A stretch of 64,000 bases of DNA from Halicephalobus mephisto (GCA_009193035.1 SWDT01000009.1:496001-560000); one strand, 5' to 3'. Positions 11,341 through 22,499 are shown, numbered from the stretch's first letter. Notes: generated from the letters alone by a model not told the origin. A program made the numbers and translations.

Positions 11341-12127
11341 GATGTCTAAAATAAAATTTTAAAGTTTTATAAAAAATACAAAGTTAGTTAAAATAAATTT
11401 TTACGAAATAGTTTAATATAAATTTTCGAACGTTTTAGAAATTTTTAAAATTTAAAGTTTTAGATAATTTCAGAAAAATCCAGGAGATAGTAATATTTTT
11501 ATCGGATTCTGAAGAGCTTCCAAATTTTCAGAGACCTTGGAATTTTTTATTAGGTTCTGGAAAATCTCAGAGAATTTTTAAAATTTTCACAAAGTTAAAG
11601 AAGAATTCAGAAATTTTTATTAATGTCTGAATTTTCGAAGATATTCGGGAGATTCTAGAGGACTCCAGAAGCTTCTACAAGACCTTCGGAAATTTCAGAA
11701 TTTTCAAAATTTTTACAAAATTATAAATTTTAGAAATTTTTAAAATTTGAAAAGTTTCGACAATTTTTGAGATTCTGGACCTTTTTAGAAAGTTCCACAA
11801 AACCTTCGAAAATTTCAGAATTTTCATTGGATTTTAGAGAATTTCTAAAATTTTCACAAAATTATAAATTTTTAAAATTTGAAGTTTCGAAAATTTTTGA
11901 GATTCTGGATCGCTTTAGAAAATCTCAAAAAACCTTCAAAAATTGCAGAATTTTTATTGGATTCTGGAAGATTTTAGAAATTTTTAAAAACTTTTACAAA
12001 GTTACGAAAGATTTCGAAAGCTTCTATGGAGTTTTTGAATACTGTAGAATTTCCATCGGATTCTGGAAGATTTTACGAATTTTACTGTACAAAAATTTCT
12101 AAAAACTGTGCTAACTAGATTCGGTTG
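11341..12127. repeat. AT-rich repeats with TTC/GAA pentamer arrays
   Basis: Direct repeats built from GATTCTGGA, AGAATTTTC and AAAATTTTTACAAA modules. TTCnnGAA pentamers resembling heat-shock elements recur throughout, for example near 11650-11700, 11770-11850 and 11905-11970. An open frame of 111 codons here is a product of the repeats, not a gene. Confidence 0.55.
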
Positions 12128-12333
12128 CCTCGGCGACGTTGGTTCTTGTACTTTTTAGAAAGATTGAAATGCCTTTGGCAGTGAGCCACGAAGGCTGGCA
12201 GGCAGAGGAAGCGGGAACTCACGCAGCCACAACCGCGCAAGTCTCTTCATCGACCAGTTTTCGTTCTTTGACGACTTGGGCCATTTTGTTCGACTTTTTA
12301 TACTTATTAGTAAAGTTATTTCTTTGACCAAAT
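12128..12333 (+). promoter_or_regulatory. GC-rich island before the acidic-protein gene
   Basis: About 200 bases of markedly higher GC and complexity than the surroundings, ending in the 5' region of the gene that starts at 12334. Short open frames exist on both strands but show no recognisable protein. The likeliest role is the promoter and 5'UTR of the downstream gene (inference). Confidence 0.4.
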
Positions 12334-12725
12334 ATGGCAACAAAACGTTCTGCAGATTCTGTTCCAGATGAACCTCAGGAAAAAGCGCCCAAACTTGATG
12401 AAGGTAAAAATTTTTATTTTTTTTTGATTTTTTGGGTTTAGAGATTTCAGAAGATCAAGAACCTTCAGATGAAGTTACCGTAGAGAAAAACGGAACTCTG
12501 GAATCCACGGCTCCGGACATCGTCGTGGACGAACCCGCCGACGACCCCCCGAACGAGGACGAAGAAGAAGAAAAACGAGAAATCGAAGAAGAAGAGGAAT
12601 CAGAATCCGCTCCTGATCTTCCGGATGACGTCAAAGAAGAATCTGATTTCAAAATGCCGAAACTTCCGGAACGACTTTCTCCAGAAGAAGAATCCGAAGA
12701 AGTCAACGGAGAAAAATCAGAATAA
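12334..12725 (+). CDS. small acidic, disordered protein
   Basis: Two exons, 12334-12403 and 12442-12725, joined across a 38-nt GTAAAA..GGGTTTAG intron give a 117-residue protein beginning MATKRSADSVPDEPQEKAPK. The rest is dominated by Glu and Asp (for example NEDEEEEKREIEEEEESES at about 68-86) with Pro and Ser, and no hydrophobic core, so it should be intrinsically disordered. The basic KR and K residues near the N-terminus could serve nuclear import. The composition resembles prothymosin-type chromatin or histone-binding acidic proteins, but no homology can be claimed. The polyadenylation hexamer AATAAA at 12721-12726 overlaps the stop codon. The gene converges on the MARCH gene, with 90 bp between stop codons. 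Confidence 0.75.
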
Positions 12726-12815
12726 AAAATTTATTTTTATTTTTTCAAAATATTCTTTGTAGATCGTTTTTTAAATTTATTTTTTATGAAAGAACTTTTT
12801 GAATTTTTGGCAAGG

Positions 12816-15800
12816 TTATTGGGATTCTGAAGTGTTTCCTGAGACGACGGATATCGGCAAGACCGAAGGACTCCTCGGAGGAGAGTAGTTTTTGATTTGC
12901 CAGTTTCTGTTGATTGTCCAGAATCTGACACATTGTCGGAACACTGTCCCTCCTGCTCTGTACTGGGTCAGAAGAGCGAAGATGAAGCACATGAAGAACA
13001 AGAACCCCGCAGCGACCACCATCAACTCATCGCCGCTGAAGAAAGCGTTGCCTATTTTCACCACTCTCCTAAAAAAACTAATAAATAAAAGTTTTCAAAA
13101 AGAAAACAATCCAAAATTTAATAAACCCAAGCCACAGTTAAAAAGGGCCGGAAGCAATGTTTACCTCAAAATTGGGTAAATTTTTTACAAAAAAAAGTAG
13201 TTTTTACTCGCCCTTTGTGCTGCAGGTTTCTTTTTGGAAAAACAAAAGCGCTACCTGATGCCGAAAAAGAAAACCACTGCCGAAACCAAACCGCGCGCAG
13301 AGAACTCAGAGAAAATCTTCATTTTCTAATAAAAATATAAATTTTCCCGAATAATTCACTTTTTATTCTTCAGCTACGATAAATGGATTACTATTAATTA
13401 TTGGGGAAATTTCTGATATATGAAAAACTTAATTAAATTTTTTACAAACATCCTCAAATTAAAAATTCCGCATTTTTTAAAAATTAGTTTTTACTTTTCA
13501 AACATAATAAATGGCTTATCAGTAGTTGTTGGAGAGATTTTTGATATATGAGAAATTAATTTTTTTTACAAATTTCAAAATTGAAAAATTAATTTTTTTT
13601 TACAAATTTCCAAAATTAAAAAATTAATTTTTTTTTATAAATTTCCAAAATTGAAAAATTAATTTTTTTACAAATTTCAAAATTGAAAAATTAATTGTTT
13701 TACAAATTTCCAAAATTAAAAAATCAATTTTTTTACAAATATTTAAAATTAAAAAATTAATTTTTTTTATAAATTTTCAAAATTGAAAAATTAATTTTTT
13801 TATAAATTTTCAAAATTAAAAAATTAATTTCTTTACAAATTTCCAAAATTGAAAAATTTTACATCTGTTCCCCAAAGTCCGTCTTCCTTTTCAGAAAATT
13901 GTTTATCGGTTGTTTCTTTCAAGAAAGCTCGCGAGAACCTAATTGCATTATATTCAACACCAAATTTGGCACATGGTCAAAGCCGAAGCAGTCTCGCTTC
14001 CTGCGGAGTCCTTAGTTGACTTAATTTTTAATTTACGCTAATAACAGAAGTCTTAGTGACCCTCTTGACCGCTCCAGGCTTGAGCAAAAACAATTTTTAA
14101 AACAAATTAAATAGTTAATTTCCAGCTAGGACGTTTATTCATAGTTCTCAGAATCAGTTGGATGTTTTTAATTCTTCAGAAGTAAAAAAATAAGAAATTA
14201 CGTAATTTTACACACATAAGCACGGGCTTATAAGCGAAGAAAAGTTGGTCGAGACCCGCCATGCTTATACGCGAGTGTGCTTATGTGCGTAAAATTAGGG
14301 TACATAATTTTGGTCCTGACTAGAAAGTTTTAAATTTTCGTGCTGAGACTAGTTTTAGAAGTTAGGTTCCGGAAATTTCTGATTTTTTATAACCATATAA
14401 TTTTTAATTCTTCAAAACTAAATAAATAAGAAATTACATAATTTTGATCCTGACAAGAAAGTTTTAAATTTTCGTGCTGAGACTAGTTTTCGAAGTTAGG
14501 TTCCGGAAATTTCTGATTTTTATAATTATATAATTTTGAATTCTTCAGAAGCAAATAAATAAGAAATTACATAATTTTGATCCTCATTGGAAAGTTTTAA
14601 ATTTTCGTGCTGAGACTAATTTTCAAAATTTCATATATTTCTGATTTTTTATTTTTTAATTGTCAAAAAACCTACGATGCTTTGTATCTTGAATATTCGG
14701 CATCGTGGGAGTACTTGGAGGCGATAGTACCACAGAAAAACATGAGACACAGTAAGATTAGAAACAAATAATTCAAGACTTTGTCTTGATAAGTACTGCT
14801 TGGCCATCGGATTCGCCGTATCTGAAACGGTAACCATAAGAAAGAAAATTAGAGTAATTTATTATTTTATGGATAGTGACTGAAAAATAAAATTATTTAT
14901 CAATTTTAGTCACTATCCTCATTCGTATTTCAAAAAAGGAATAAATTTGGATAGTGACTGAAAAATAAATTAGTCATTAATTTTGATTATCCTCATGGTT
15001 ATTTCAAAAAAAATTGGATAGTGACTGAAGAATAAAATTATTTATCAATTTTAGTCACTATCCTCATTGGTATTTCAAAAAAATTGGATAGTGACTGGAA
15101 ATGAAAATTTTTGCAGGAAATTAGTCATTATCCTAAAAATTAACAGAATAAACTTGGATAAAGGTTAAAAATAAAAATTCTTCTCAAAAATCATTATGGT
15201 TTGAATTTTAATTTTTTGAGTTTCTGAATTTTATGAAGTTTTTAGCTTTTTTGAATTTTTTTAGTTTTAAATTTTTTAGAGTTTTTTAATTTTTTTTAAA
15301 TTTTAAAAATCTTTCAATTTTTTTAGTTTTAAATTTTTTAAAGTTTTTTAATTTTTTCAAATTTTAAAAATCTTTCAATTTTTTTTAAATTTTAAAAATC
15401 TTTCAATTTTTTTAGTTTTAAATTTTTTAAAGTTTTTCAATTTTTTCAAATTTTAAAAATCTTTCAATTTTTTTAGTTTTAAATTTTTTAGTTTCTGAAT
15501 TAATGAAACCCCACGTACCCTCCAGACTGGGTGTCTCTTGAACTTGTACCCGCAGAGTTCACACTCGTTTGTGGGCCAAAATTTCTGAGAACTGACTTCC
15601 AACCACCGGATAAGACAAGCGATATGGACGAATTTCATTGTCCCGCTGCATTTACAAGGAGATATCAGTGGATTTCTCGGATGATCTCTTCCAGAATGGC
15701 AGATTCTGCATTGTTTTTCAGAATACAGGGTATCTGTGGAATCGAAAATATTATTTTTTCCTTTGTGGAGTTTGTTCGGATTTTGCGGAGGAGGTTCGGA

Positions 15801-16028
15801 TCCGAGGATCAGAGATCTTTTTTCTGAGTTTTGGACGTAGAAGGTTTCTTCGATTCCGTCTCCAGAAGTCGAGGCCGGATCTGACCTTCTTTTCGACGCC
15901 ACTTCCGGGTCCGTCTGGACGTTCGACCGTCTCGGAATCTTCGACATTGAATTTAAAATAAAATTTTTAATCGAAATTTGTTTTTGAGAAGTACACGGTA
16001 AGGATTCTGAATCCACTTCTAGTTCCAT
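12816..16028 (-). CDS. MARCH-type RING-CH E3 ubiquitin ligase, two transmembrane segments
   Basis: Hand-built three-exon model: 16028-15519, 14821-14676 and 13068-12816 (510+146+253 nt, phases 0 and 2 match), 302 residues. The C4HC3 RING-CH domain is clear: CRIC at 107-110, CKC at 125-127, HIAC at 135-138 and CELC at 156-159. Exon 2 supplies the first membrane segment (YLFLILLCLMFFCGTIAS). Exon 3 supplies the second (MVVAAGFLFFMCFIFALL), followed by a YRAGG..VRFWTINRNWQIK stretch like the FRYHC..WRKTNQ tail of MARCH2/3. Such enzymes ubiquitinate membrane cargo in the endosomal or secretory system. AATAAA on the minus strand lies at 12776-12781. The introns (697 and 1607 nt) are full of repeats. 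An alternative exon with a compatible 3' phase exists at 13322-13255 (begins MKIFSEF), which could be an alternative first exon. Confidence 0.8.
13555..13865. repeat. AT-only minisatellite, ~38-bp unit
   Basis: Eight or nine tandem copies of a unit reading approximately AAAATTAATTTTTTTACAAA followed by TTTCCAAAATTG, with A/G and length variation. It lies inside the second MARCH intron. Confidence 0.8.
14203..14297. repeat. 95-bp imperfect palindrome
   Basis: Left arm TAATTTTACACACATAAGCA (14203 on) pairs with right arm TGCTTATGTGCGTAAAATTA (to 14297), and inner segments GGCTTATAAGC and GCTTATACGCG extend the stem. The central 28 bases (around GTTGGTCGAGACC) are unpaired. Likely a short MITE. 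Confidence 0.65.
14305..14645. repeat. three tandem ~130-bp units
   Basis: Units beginning GATCCTGACAAGAAAGTTTT at about 14312, 14449 and 14579 share TTCGTGCTGAGACTAGTTTT, GGTTCCGGAAATTTCTGATT and AAATAAATAAGAAATTAC. Located in the second MARCH intron, immediately downstream of a palindrome. Confidence 0.75.
14871..15134. repeat. array of four hairpin units in MARCH intron 1
   Basis: Four successive ~70-bp units start with GGATAGTGACT at 14871, 14949, 15016 and 15086. Each ends with the inverted complement AGTCACTATCC or a one-base variant, so each unit folds on its own. Spacers contain TTTCAAAAAA. In a transcript they would form four consecutive stem-loops. Confidence 0.75.
15190..15495. 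repeat. T/A-cluster low-complexity tract
   Basis: Repeats of TTTTTTTAGTTTTAAATTTTTT and TTTTAAAAATCTTTCAA with roughly ten-base spacing between A/T runs, like the periodic A/T clusters described in Caenorhabditis introns. Intronic to MARCH. Confidence 0.5.
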
Positions 16029-17085
16029 TCTACCGTATCCAGCAACTCATGGCAAAGACGAAATTTTCTCGGCAAGACCTGCAAAAATTTAAAAATTAAT
16101 TTCCAAAGAAATTTTTAAATTACAACTTTCGAAAAATTAAAAAATCACAATTTTAAAAAATTTATTTTCAAAGAAATTCAAAAATTACAATTTTAAAAAA
16201 AATTAAAAATTTATTTTTTTTAATTCAAAAATTACAATTTAAAAAAAATTAAAAATTTATTTTTTTTAATTTAAAAATTTCAATTTTATAAAATTTTTAA
16301 ATTATAATTTTTTTTTAAAATTAAAAATTATAATTTTTAAAATTTTAAAAATCGCGAAGGTTTATTTTTTTAAATCTCACGGTTTTTGGGATTTTCTGAA
16401 ATTTCAAAAAAATTTTAGAGTATTTCAAAAATGGGAAAATTTTTGGGAATTTTCAGAATTATGTGAGAATTTTTAGAATTTAATTGAAAATTTTTGAACT
16501 ATTTAGAATATTATGGAAAATTAAAAAATATAAAATTTTAAGGAAATTTTGCAAAAAGTAAAAAAAAGTTTTTTAAGCTTTTCAGAATATTTTAAAAGTT
16601 TCTGAAGCATTATGAAAATTTTTAAGGACTTCTGAAGTCTTTTAAATTTTTCATAAAGACTTCCGAAGTTTTCTAAGATCTTTTTAAAGACTTCTGAAAT
16701 CTTTCAAATTTTTTTAATAATTTCCGAACCCTTCTTGAATCTCTTTAATAACTTCTGAAGCCTTCTAGAATCTCTTTAAGGACTTCTGAAATCTTCCAAA
16801 ATTTTTTAAAAGTCTCTGAAGTTTTCTAGAATTTCCAAAATATCTTTTTTAATTTTCCAGAATTTTATAAAAATTTAAAAATTGACATTTAAGAAATCTG
16901 AGAATTTTCTAAAAAATTTTACAAATTCGCTCCAGGAAAATTTCGTAACAAAGCCAATTTTTAATTTAAAAATAACCTAATTTTAGTAAAATTCGTGATT
17001 TTTAAAAAAACGTTTTTAAACAAACAAAAAAAGCCAGTTGTGTCATTTTTAAAAAAACTAAAAATGGTTACAGCCAAGTTGAAAA
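16029..17085. repeat. AT-rich direct repeats
   Basis: No gene. At 16080-16360 there are AAAATTACAATTTT units. At 16600-16840 a ~55-bp unit containing GACTTCTGAAGTCTTTTAAA recurs four or five times, each with a small TTCTGAAG or CTTCCGAAG palindrome. The 5' region of the MARCH gene lies in the first 60 bases. Confidence 0.55.
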
Positions 17086-17260
17086 ATATTCAAAAAGTAA
17101 AAAGCAACAGAGAAAGCTGCCGAGAGTGGACCACGAGTCACTTTGCTGGAGGCATCCGAAGAGATTAGAAACAAACAAAACAAAATCTTGCTTATTTGAC
17201 CACGTTCCGCTTAATTCCGCGTAATTCCTGGATTAAAACAGGCCCGAATTTTCAGTTTGG
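17086..17260. other. GC-richer unique island
   Basis: Non-repetitive block in the AT-rich desert (around GCTGCCGAGAGTGGACCACG and GACCACGTTCCGCTTAATTC). No long open frame with splice sites was found. Could be a conserved noncoding or regulatory element; similar islands lie near 18060-18330, 18830-18950, 19000-19200, 20390-20640, 22190-22430, 22850-23090, 24250-24370 and 25990-26240. Confidence 0.35.
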
Positions 17261-17369
17261 CTTCGAAAAAGACGGATTTTTCCAAAGTTTGCTTTTAGGA
17301 ATTAAATAAAAAATAAAACAATTATAAAACCCGGAAATGTTTATAGTGAAATTCGGAAAAAATTTTTTT

Positions 17370-18060
17370 GATGAAAAAGTTTCCGAATTTTCCAGTAAAA
17401 ATAAAAACTTTAAAATTTTATTTTTATTATTCTAAAAATCTTTAAAAATTAAAAAAAAAATAAAAATCTTTAAAAATAAAAATAAAATTTTCAAAAATTG
17501 TTTTACAAATTTTTAAAATTTTCCAGTTAAAATAAAAACTTTAAAACTTTATTTTTATTATTTTAAAAATCTTTAAAAATTTTAAAAATAAAAATAAAAT
17601 TTTCAAAAATGTCTCAAAACGAATCTGAAAAATTTTCCAGTTAGGACCGAAAAATTGTATTTTGTGTTTCCATGGTTCTCAAAAGTCTCAGAAGCATCCA
17701 TTAGTTTTCGAAATTATAATGTTATGAAAAGCAAAAATGGATTTGATGAAATTTTAGAAACTTGTCTGAACATAAAAGTTTCCAGTTGAGACCAAAATTT
17801 AAAATTTTAATGTTTATATAATTATAGAAATTCTAAAAGTTCTAAAATATATAAAATTTTAAAAACTATCTCAATATAAAAGTTTCCAGTTAAGACTAAA
17901 AATTAAAATTTTAATGTTTGTGTAGTTCTAGAAATTCTAAAATATGTAAAATTTAAAAAATTATTCCAATACAAAATTTCCGAACTTTCCAGTTAAGACC
18001 AAAATTTAAAATTTTAATGTTTGTGTAGTTCTAGAAATTCTAAAAGCATCCATTAAATTC
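17370..18060. repeat. dispersed direct repeats
   Basis: Units with TTTCCAGTTAAGACCAAAAT followed by TTTAAAATTTTAATGTTTGT and TCTAGAAATTCTAAAA recur at about 17770, 17880 and 17990. Earlier copies with ACTTTATTTTTATTATT lie at 17400 and 17540. No gene. Confidence 0.6.
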
Positions 18061-18339
18061 CGAAAAGCTCCTGAATCTTATATGGCATTTCATAATCTCA
18101 TCCGAAGATCATAAGCAAGAAAATTCGCCTAAGATTAGTCGCTTTGCTTTTAAAACTAAAAATTGCAAAATCCTGATTTCTTAAAGATGAAACAAAATGT
18201 GACTAAAATGGTCGAAAATTGGAAAACAAAATTGTTTATGATCGAGTGATCCCGAATTCAAAGGTGCGAAAACAAAAAAGTTTGGCCACTTGAATCGGTT
18301 TAGCCCACTTCGATTTGAAATAAAACGGGCACTCCTAAA

Positions 18340-18800
18340 TTAAATAACTTAAATTTTCGAAATAATTATAAAAATAAAAAATAAACTTTTTATGGAATTT
18401 CGAAATTTCTTAAAAATTAAAATAATTTAAAATTTTATTTTTAAATGATTATTTCGTAATTTTAAATGATTTCAAAAATTATATTATTATAAAAATCAAA
18501 AATAAACTTTTTAAGAAATTTCGAAATTTTTTAAAAATTAAAATAATCAAAATTTTATTTTCAAATAATAATTATTTCGTAATTTCAAAAATTGCATTAT
18601 TGCAAAAATAAAAAATAAACTTTTTTATGAAATTTCGAAATTTTACTTTTATATAATTATTTCGTAATTTCAGATAATTTTAAAAATTATATTATTATAA
18701 AAATCAAAAGTTGACTTTTTATGGAATATCAAAATTTCTTAAAAATTAAAATAATCAAAATTTTATTTTAAAATAATAATTATTTCGTAATTAATTTTTA
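18340..18800. repeat. four ~120-bp AT-rich tandem units
   Basis: Repeated blocks of AAAATAAACTTTTTATGGAA, TTTCGAAATTTCTTAAAAAT and ATTATTTCGTAATTTCA at about 18380, 18505, 18615 and 18715. No coding potential. Confidence 0.65.
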
Positions 18801-18994
18801 AAAATGATATTTTTAAATGGATCTAGAGCCTTCTGGATCTGGACTATAAGCAGTACACAGACCTCTGTCCATTTCCCGAAGTCGATTTTGCATGAAAGTG
18901 CCGATGGGTATTTTGAAAATCGCAACCCCGAAGTACACCGTCAAAAATCGATTATTTTATTCATTATTTTAAAAATTTAAATTTTAAGCAACTT

Positions 18995-19205
18995 TTATGA
19001 GAGATTAATTGAGATCCCAAAAGTATCCGGATTAGTCAACAAAGGGTCAAAGAAAATGAGTTTACAGTAGAGGAAGTGTCTGGCGGCCATCGGCACTCGA
19101 ATGACCCAGCAACTTGGCTGTAAACCCTTTCCGGAACGCCTCCTTTGCATTTTGGAGAGCCTGGCTCTAAATGCATTCTCTTGACCGAATTGGATAAAAA
19201 CAAGC
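18995..19205. other. GC-richer island, no supported gene
   Basis: A 210-bp block of higher complexity (for example AGTGTCTGGCGGCCATCGGC). The minus strand has 77- and 84-codon open frames, but neither gives a recognisable protein, so no CDS is called. Possible regulatory or relict sequence. Confidence 0.35.
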
Positions 19206-20275
19206 TCAATAATAAGAAACGAAAACAAGAGGTTTTAAAATTAACAAAAATATAAATTTCAAATATTATATTAAATATGAACATTTCCATTTCAAAATCA
19301 TCTTTAAATTTTTTTCGAAGTTATCCATAATGTTTCGGATTATATAAAAGTAAGTTTAAAAATAAGAAACGAAAACAGGAAGTTTTAAAATTAACAAAAC
19401 TATAAATTTCGAATATTGTGTTCAAAAATGAACATTTTCGTTTCAAAGTCATCTTTGATCCTTTCGTTTTAAGACAAATTATGACCTTTTAAATTGAGTA
19501 AACAATTTCGAAAAATAAAAAATAAACTTTAAAATTAACAAAACTATAAATTTCGAATAATGTATTAAAATATGAACATTTCCGTTCCAAAATCATCTTT
19601 GAATTTTTCTTTTCGAAGTTATTCATAATGTTTTGGATTATATAAAAGTAAGTTTAAAAATAAGAAACGAAAACAAGAGGTTTTAAAATTAACAAAAATA
19701 TAAATTTCGAATATTATATTAAATATGAACATTTTCGTTCCGAAATCATCTTTGAATTTTTCTTTTCGAGACCACTTTTGAACTTTTTTGCTTTGAAACC
19801 AATTAGTCTCTCAAGTTGGTTAAAAACAAATTGAATAATAAAAAAAATAAAAATGCCAAATTAAAAAATCGTAAATTTTAAATTTTTTTCAAAAAGTGCA
19901 GATGTCCGTCCTGGGACCACTTTTGAATTTTCTTGTTGGAACCAATTAATCTTAATTTGCACAAAAATAAAGTAAATAAAAAAATACGAATTTTTAATTT
20001 TTTTAATAAAAACTTTCGTCTCGGGACCAGTTTTGAATTTTTTCGTGTTGGGGCAAATTAATTTTCTAAATTAAAAAATTTTTAAAACAATAAAAATTAT
20101 GAATTTTAAAATTTAAAAAAAAATTTTCGTTTCGGGACCAGTTTTAAGTTTTTTCGTGTTGGGGAAAATTAATTTTCTAAATTAAAAAAATTTTTAAAAC
20201 AATAAAAAAAATATGAATTTTTAATTTTTTTAAAAATTTTCGTTTCGGGACCAGTTTTCGTTGTGAAATTAATTA
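19206..20275. repeat. two successive tandem-repeat families
   Basis: Four units of roughly 150 bp carry AATAAGAAACGAAAACAAGA, GAGGTTTTAAAATTAACAAA and TGAACATTTTCGTTCCGAAA (about 19211, 19360, 19510, 19660). Three or four units of roughly 110 bp follow, with TTTCGTTTCGGGACCAGTTT and GGGGCAAATTAATTTTC (about 19900-20260). No gene. Confidence 0.65.
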
Positions 20276-20655
20276 TAGTCTTTTAAAAAGTCATAAAAGG
20301 TAAACAAGGTTTCAGACTCCCTAAATGGCAGTAAAACAATAATTACTGCGGCAAGATGAAAAAAATTTTGTAATTTTTTAATTTTCTCGTCGAGACCAAA
20401 TCGAAATGAAAACCACTCTCATCTGAAATTCAGCACAGAGAAGTCGTTTGAGTAATGTTTCCTGGGGAAATGGATTCTCACAAAGGCGCCGAGCCGCGCG
20501 AAATTGGATCCCGAATGGACACAATTTTAACCAAGCCAAATGCCACAGGAACAATTTGCATCCGCTTCGTTGGGTATTTTCCGAATATTTAAACCTCAAC
20601 TCGATTCAATCGAGACTAGTTTGACTAATCAAATTACTGTAGAAAATGGACATCG
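20276..20655. other. GC-richer island
   Basis: Unique block (CACAAAGGCGCCGAGCCGCG, GGATCCCGAATGGACACAAT) without a credible gene. A 73-codon open frame on the minus strand has no family resemblance and non-coding-like composition. Confidence 0.35.
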
Positions 20656-20769
20656 TTACTAAACACAAAAGTTTCGCTTTTTTGTGTACAAACATGGTCG
20701 GGTTATCTGCCACGAAAAATAAGATAAAACTGACTAGACGAAATCGAGGAAAATATCTGCTCATATATC

Positions 20770-21120
20770 AACTTGGACAATGGTAGTATACGTGACAGTA
20801 AAGTTACGAGGTTCAGGTTCGATTCCCGACCGAAGACTGCAGATCCAGGCCTTGCCAGCCGCAATCTGACTACAAACGGCTAAGACGCACTCATCAAAGA
20901 AAAAAGCGAGGCCAGAAGGACCAAAAAGATGATTTTAGTAAGAGGAAGAATTCCCTGAAGATGATCCTAGTAAGAGGAATAATTCCCTGAAGATGATCAG
21001 AAAGGTTGAGATGCGCGAACGCAAGCGAATAATAGAGGAGTCCAAGCTTGAGTATATAATGTTGTAAATCCTATATTGTAATTGCTTTGAAAATGTTCAA
21101 TAAAGTGCTAAAGTGATAAA
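20770..21120 (+). mobile_element. putative tRNA-derived retroelement (SINE or LTR fragment)
   Basis: AATGGTAGTATACG resembles an RNA polymerase III A box, and GGTTCGATTCC at 20823-20833 is an exact B box, at about tRNA-like spacing. The T-arm can form (TCAGG with CCCGA) but the acceptor stem does not close, so this is not a functional tRNA. The ~290 downstream bases are non-repetitive, include two GATGATCCTAGTAAGAGGAA-type repeats, a TATATAAT and AATAAA near 21101, and end in A/T sequence. A distant relative with a GGTTCGATGCC box lies at 41765-42240. SINE versus solo LTR is undecided. Confidence 0.4.
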
Positions 21121-21181
21121 ATATCAACTTGGATTAAAGACATTTTAAATAATCGGTTTTTAACAATCTTTATTTATCTTC

Positions 21182-21325
21182 AGCACACAAAAAAGTAACT
21201 TTTAGCTTCGTAACAATTGTCACATTTTTCATGAATATTAAATATTCGTGACGAAACTGTAACTTAATAGTGACGATTTGGATTTGTCATTCGTCCAAAA
21301 GTTACGCTTTTTGTGTTTGATGCTG
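21182..21325. repeat. MITE family A, copy 1
   Basis: Ends CACACAAAAAAGTAACTTTT and its near-complement CCAAAAGTTACGCTTTTTGTGTTT form terminal inverted repeats; the middle has CGTAACAATTGTCAC, CATGAATATTAAATATTCGTG and a matching right half, so almost the whole element is palindromic. Related copies at 41609-41761 and 54735-54902. Confidence 0.75.
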
Positions 21326-21529
21326 TATGAACTTCCTCCGATGACAGAATAGACGCAAATTTTTAACAACTCTATCTAACGATAAATATTCCATATATTA
21401 ATGCTAAAAAACATGATTTCGAACATGACAGGAATCCCTATTATCCTAGCAAGGACTTTCAGGACAAGAGTTCACATTTCGGTTTCATCTCAACTACGAA
21501 ATTATCTCACCATGAATTCTGGGAATTTT

Positions 21530-22170
21530 TCAGAAAAATCCAAATTTCAAATATTTTCGGAAATTCGCGTTAGATTCTAGAAGATTCTGTTTTTAAACAA
21601 TTCCAGAAAATTTTCAAGTTTTCACTAAATTTCGGAAGTTTTGTAAGATTCTGGAAAATCCTAAAAACTACTAGATTCTGGAAGATTCCAGAACTTCTTA
21701 TAGAATTTCGGAAGATTTTAAATTTCTGAATAATTTTGGAAAATTCTAAAATCTTTTATCAGATCCCAAAAGTTCTTACAAAATTACAAAGGATTTCAGA
21801 AATCTCTAGAATCATCTACTAAATCCTGGAAAATTCCAAGTTTCTAAAAAATTCCAGAAGATTCTAAAATTTCAATTAAATTCTGAAAAGTTCTAAAATT
21901 TTCTGCCAGATTCTGGAAGATTCTAAAAGTTCTTACAGAATCTCAGAGAATTTCAGAAAGTTCCAGAATCATCTCCTAGATTACAACGGACCAAAAATTT
22001 TTAAACAATTTCAAAAAAATTCCACTAAATTTTAAAACTTTTTACTAAATTTTAAAACTTTTGCAACATTCCAAAACACTTCAAAAATTTACACAACATT
22101 TTAAAAATTTTACTACTTTTTATTCAATTTTGGAATTTTTCGAAAAATTCCAATTAAAATAAATTAACAA
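21530..22170. promoter_or_regulatory. heat-shock-element-like array
   Basis: Dense TTCnnGAA pentamers. The best is 21676-21693, four perfect alternating units TTC-TG-GAA-GA-TTC-CA-GAA, which exceeds the three-unit minimum usually needed for HSF trimers. Others occur near 21590, 21735, 21850 and 21915. They are embedded in diverged direct repeats (GATTCTGGAAGATTC modules). No gene is nearby (the next is 27.4 kb), so function is uncertain. Confidence 0.45.
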
Positions 22171-22499
22171 TTTTCAGTGAAATTCGATCTGAAACTTCGA
22201 CCAACAAGAAATTATCGCCAGTTTTGTTTGAATTCGGAGACTAACACGAAAGGCAAACATGGTCAAAGAAAACGTTCGTTGACACTTTTAATCGAATCTT
22301 GAACACAATCAGAAAACGGTCAAAACAGGAAGTTTGCTTGATCGACGACCAATGGAGGACAACCTTACTCTGATCACGTTTTTCGAAATCAAATAATATC
22401 AAAACAATATACAGAGGACTATTTTGATCGAAAATCATATTTTTCTTCAAAGAAAATATCGAAAATAAATTTATTTTCATTTTTGATCAATTTTAATAA

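Noticed and set aside
11767..12102. 111-codon plus-strand open frame
   Set aside because: Built entirely from FLKF/ILEIF-type translations of direct repeats.
18995..19290. Minus-strand open frames of 77 and 84 codons
   Set aside because: Overlapping frames with no family resemblance; more likely a noncoding island.
20770..20845. Functional tRNA gene
   Set aside because: A and B boxes are present but the acceptor and anticodon stems do not form.
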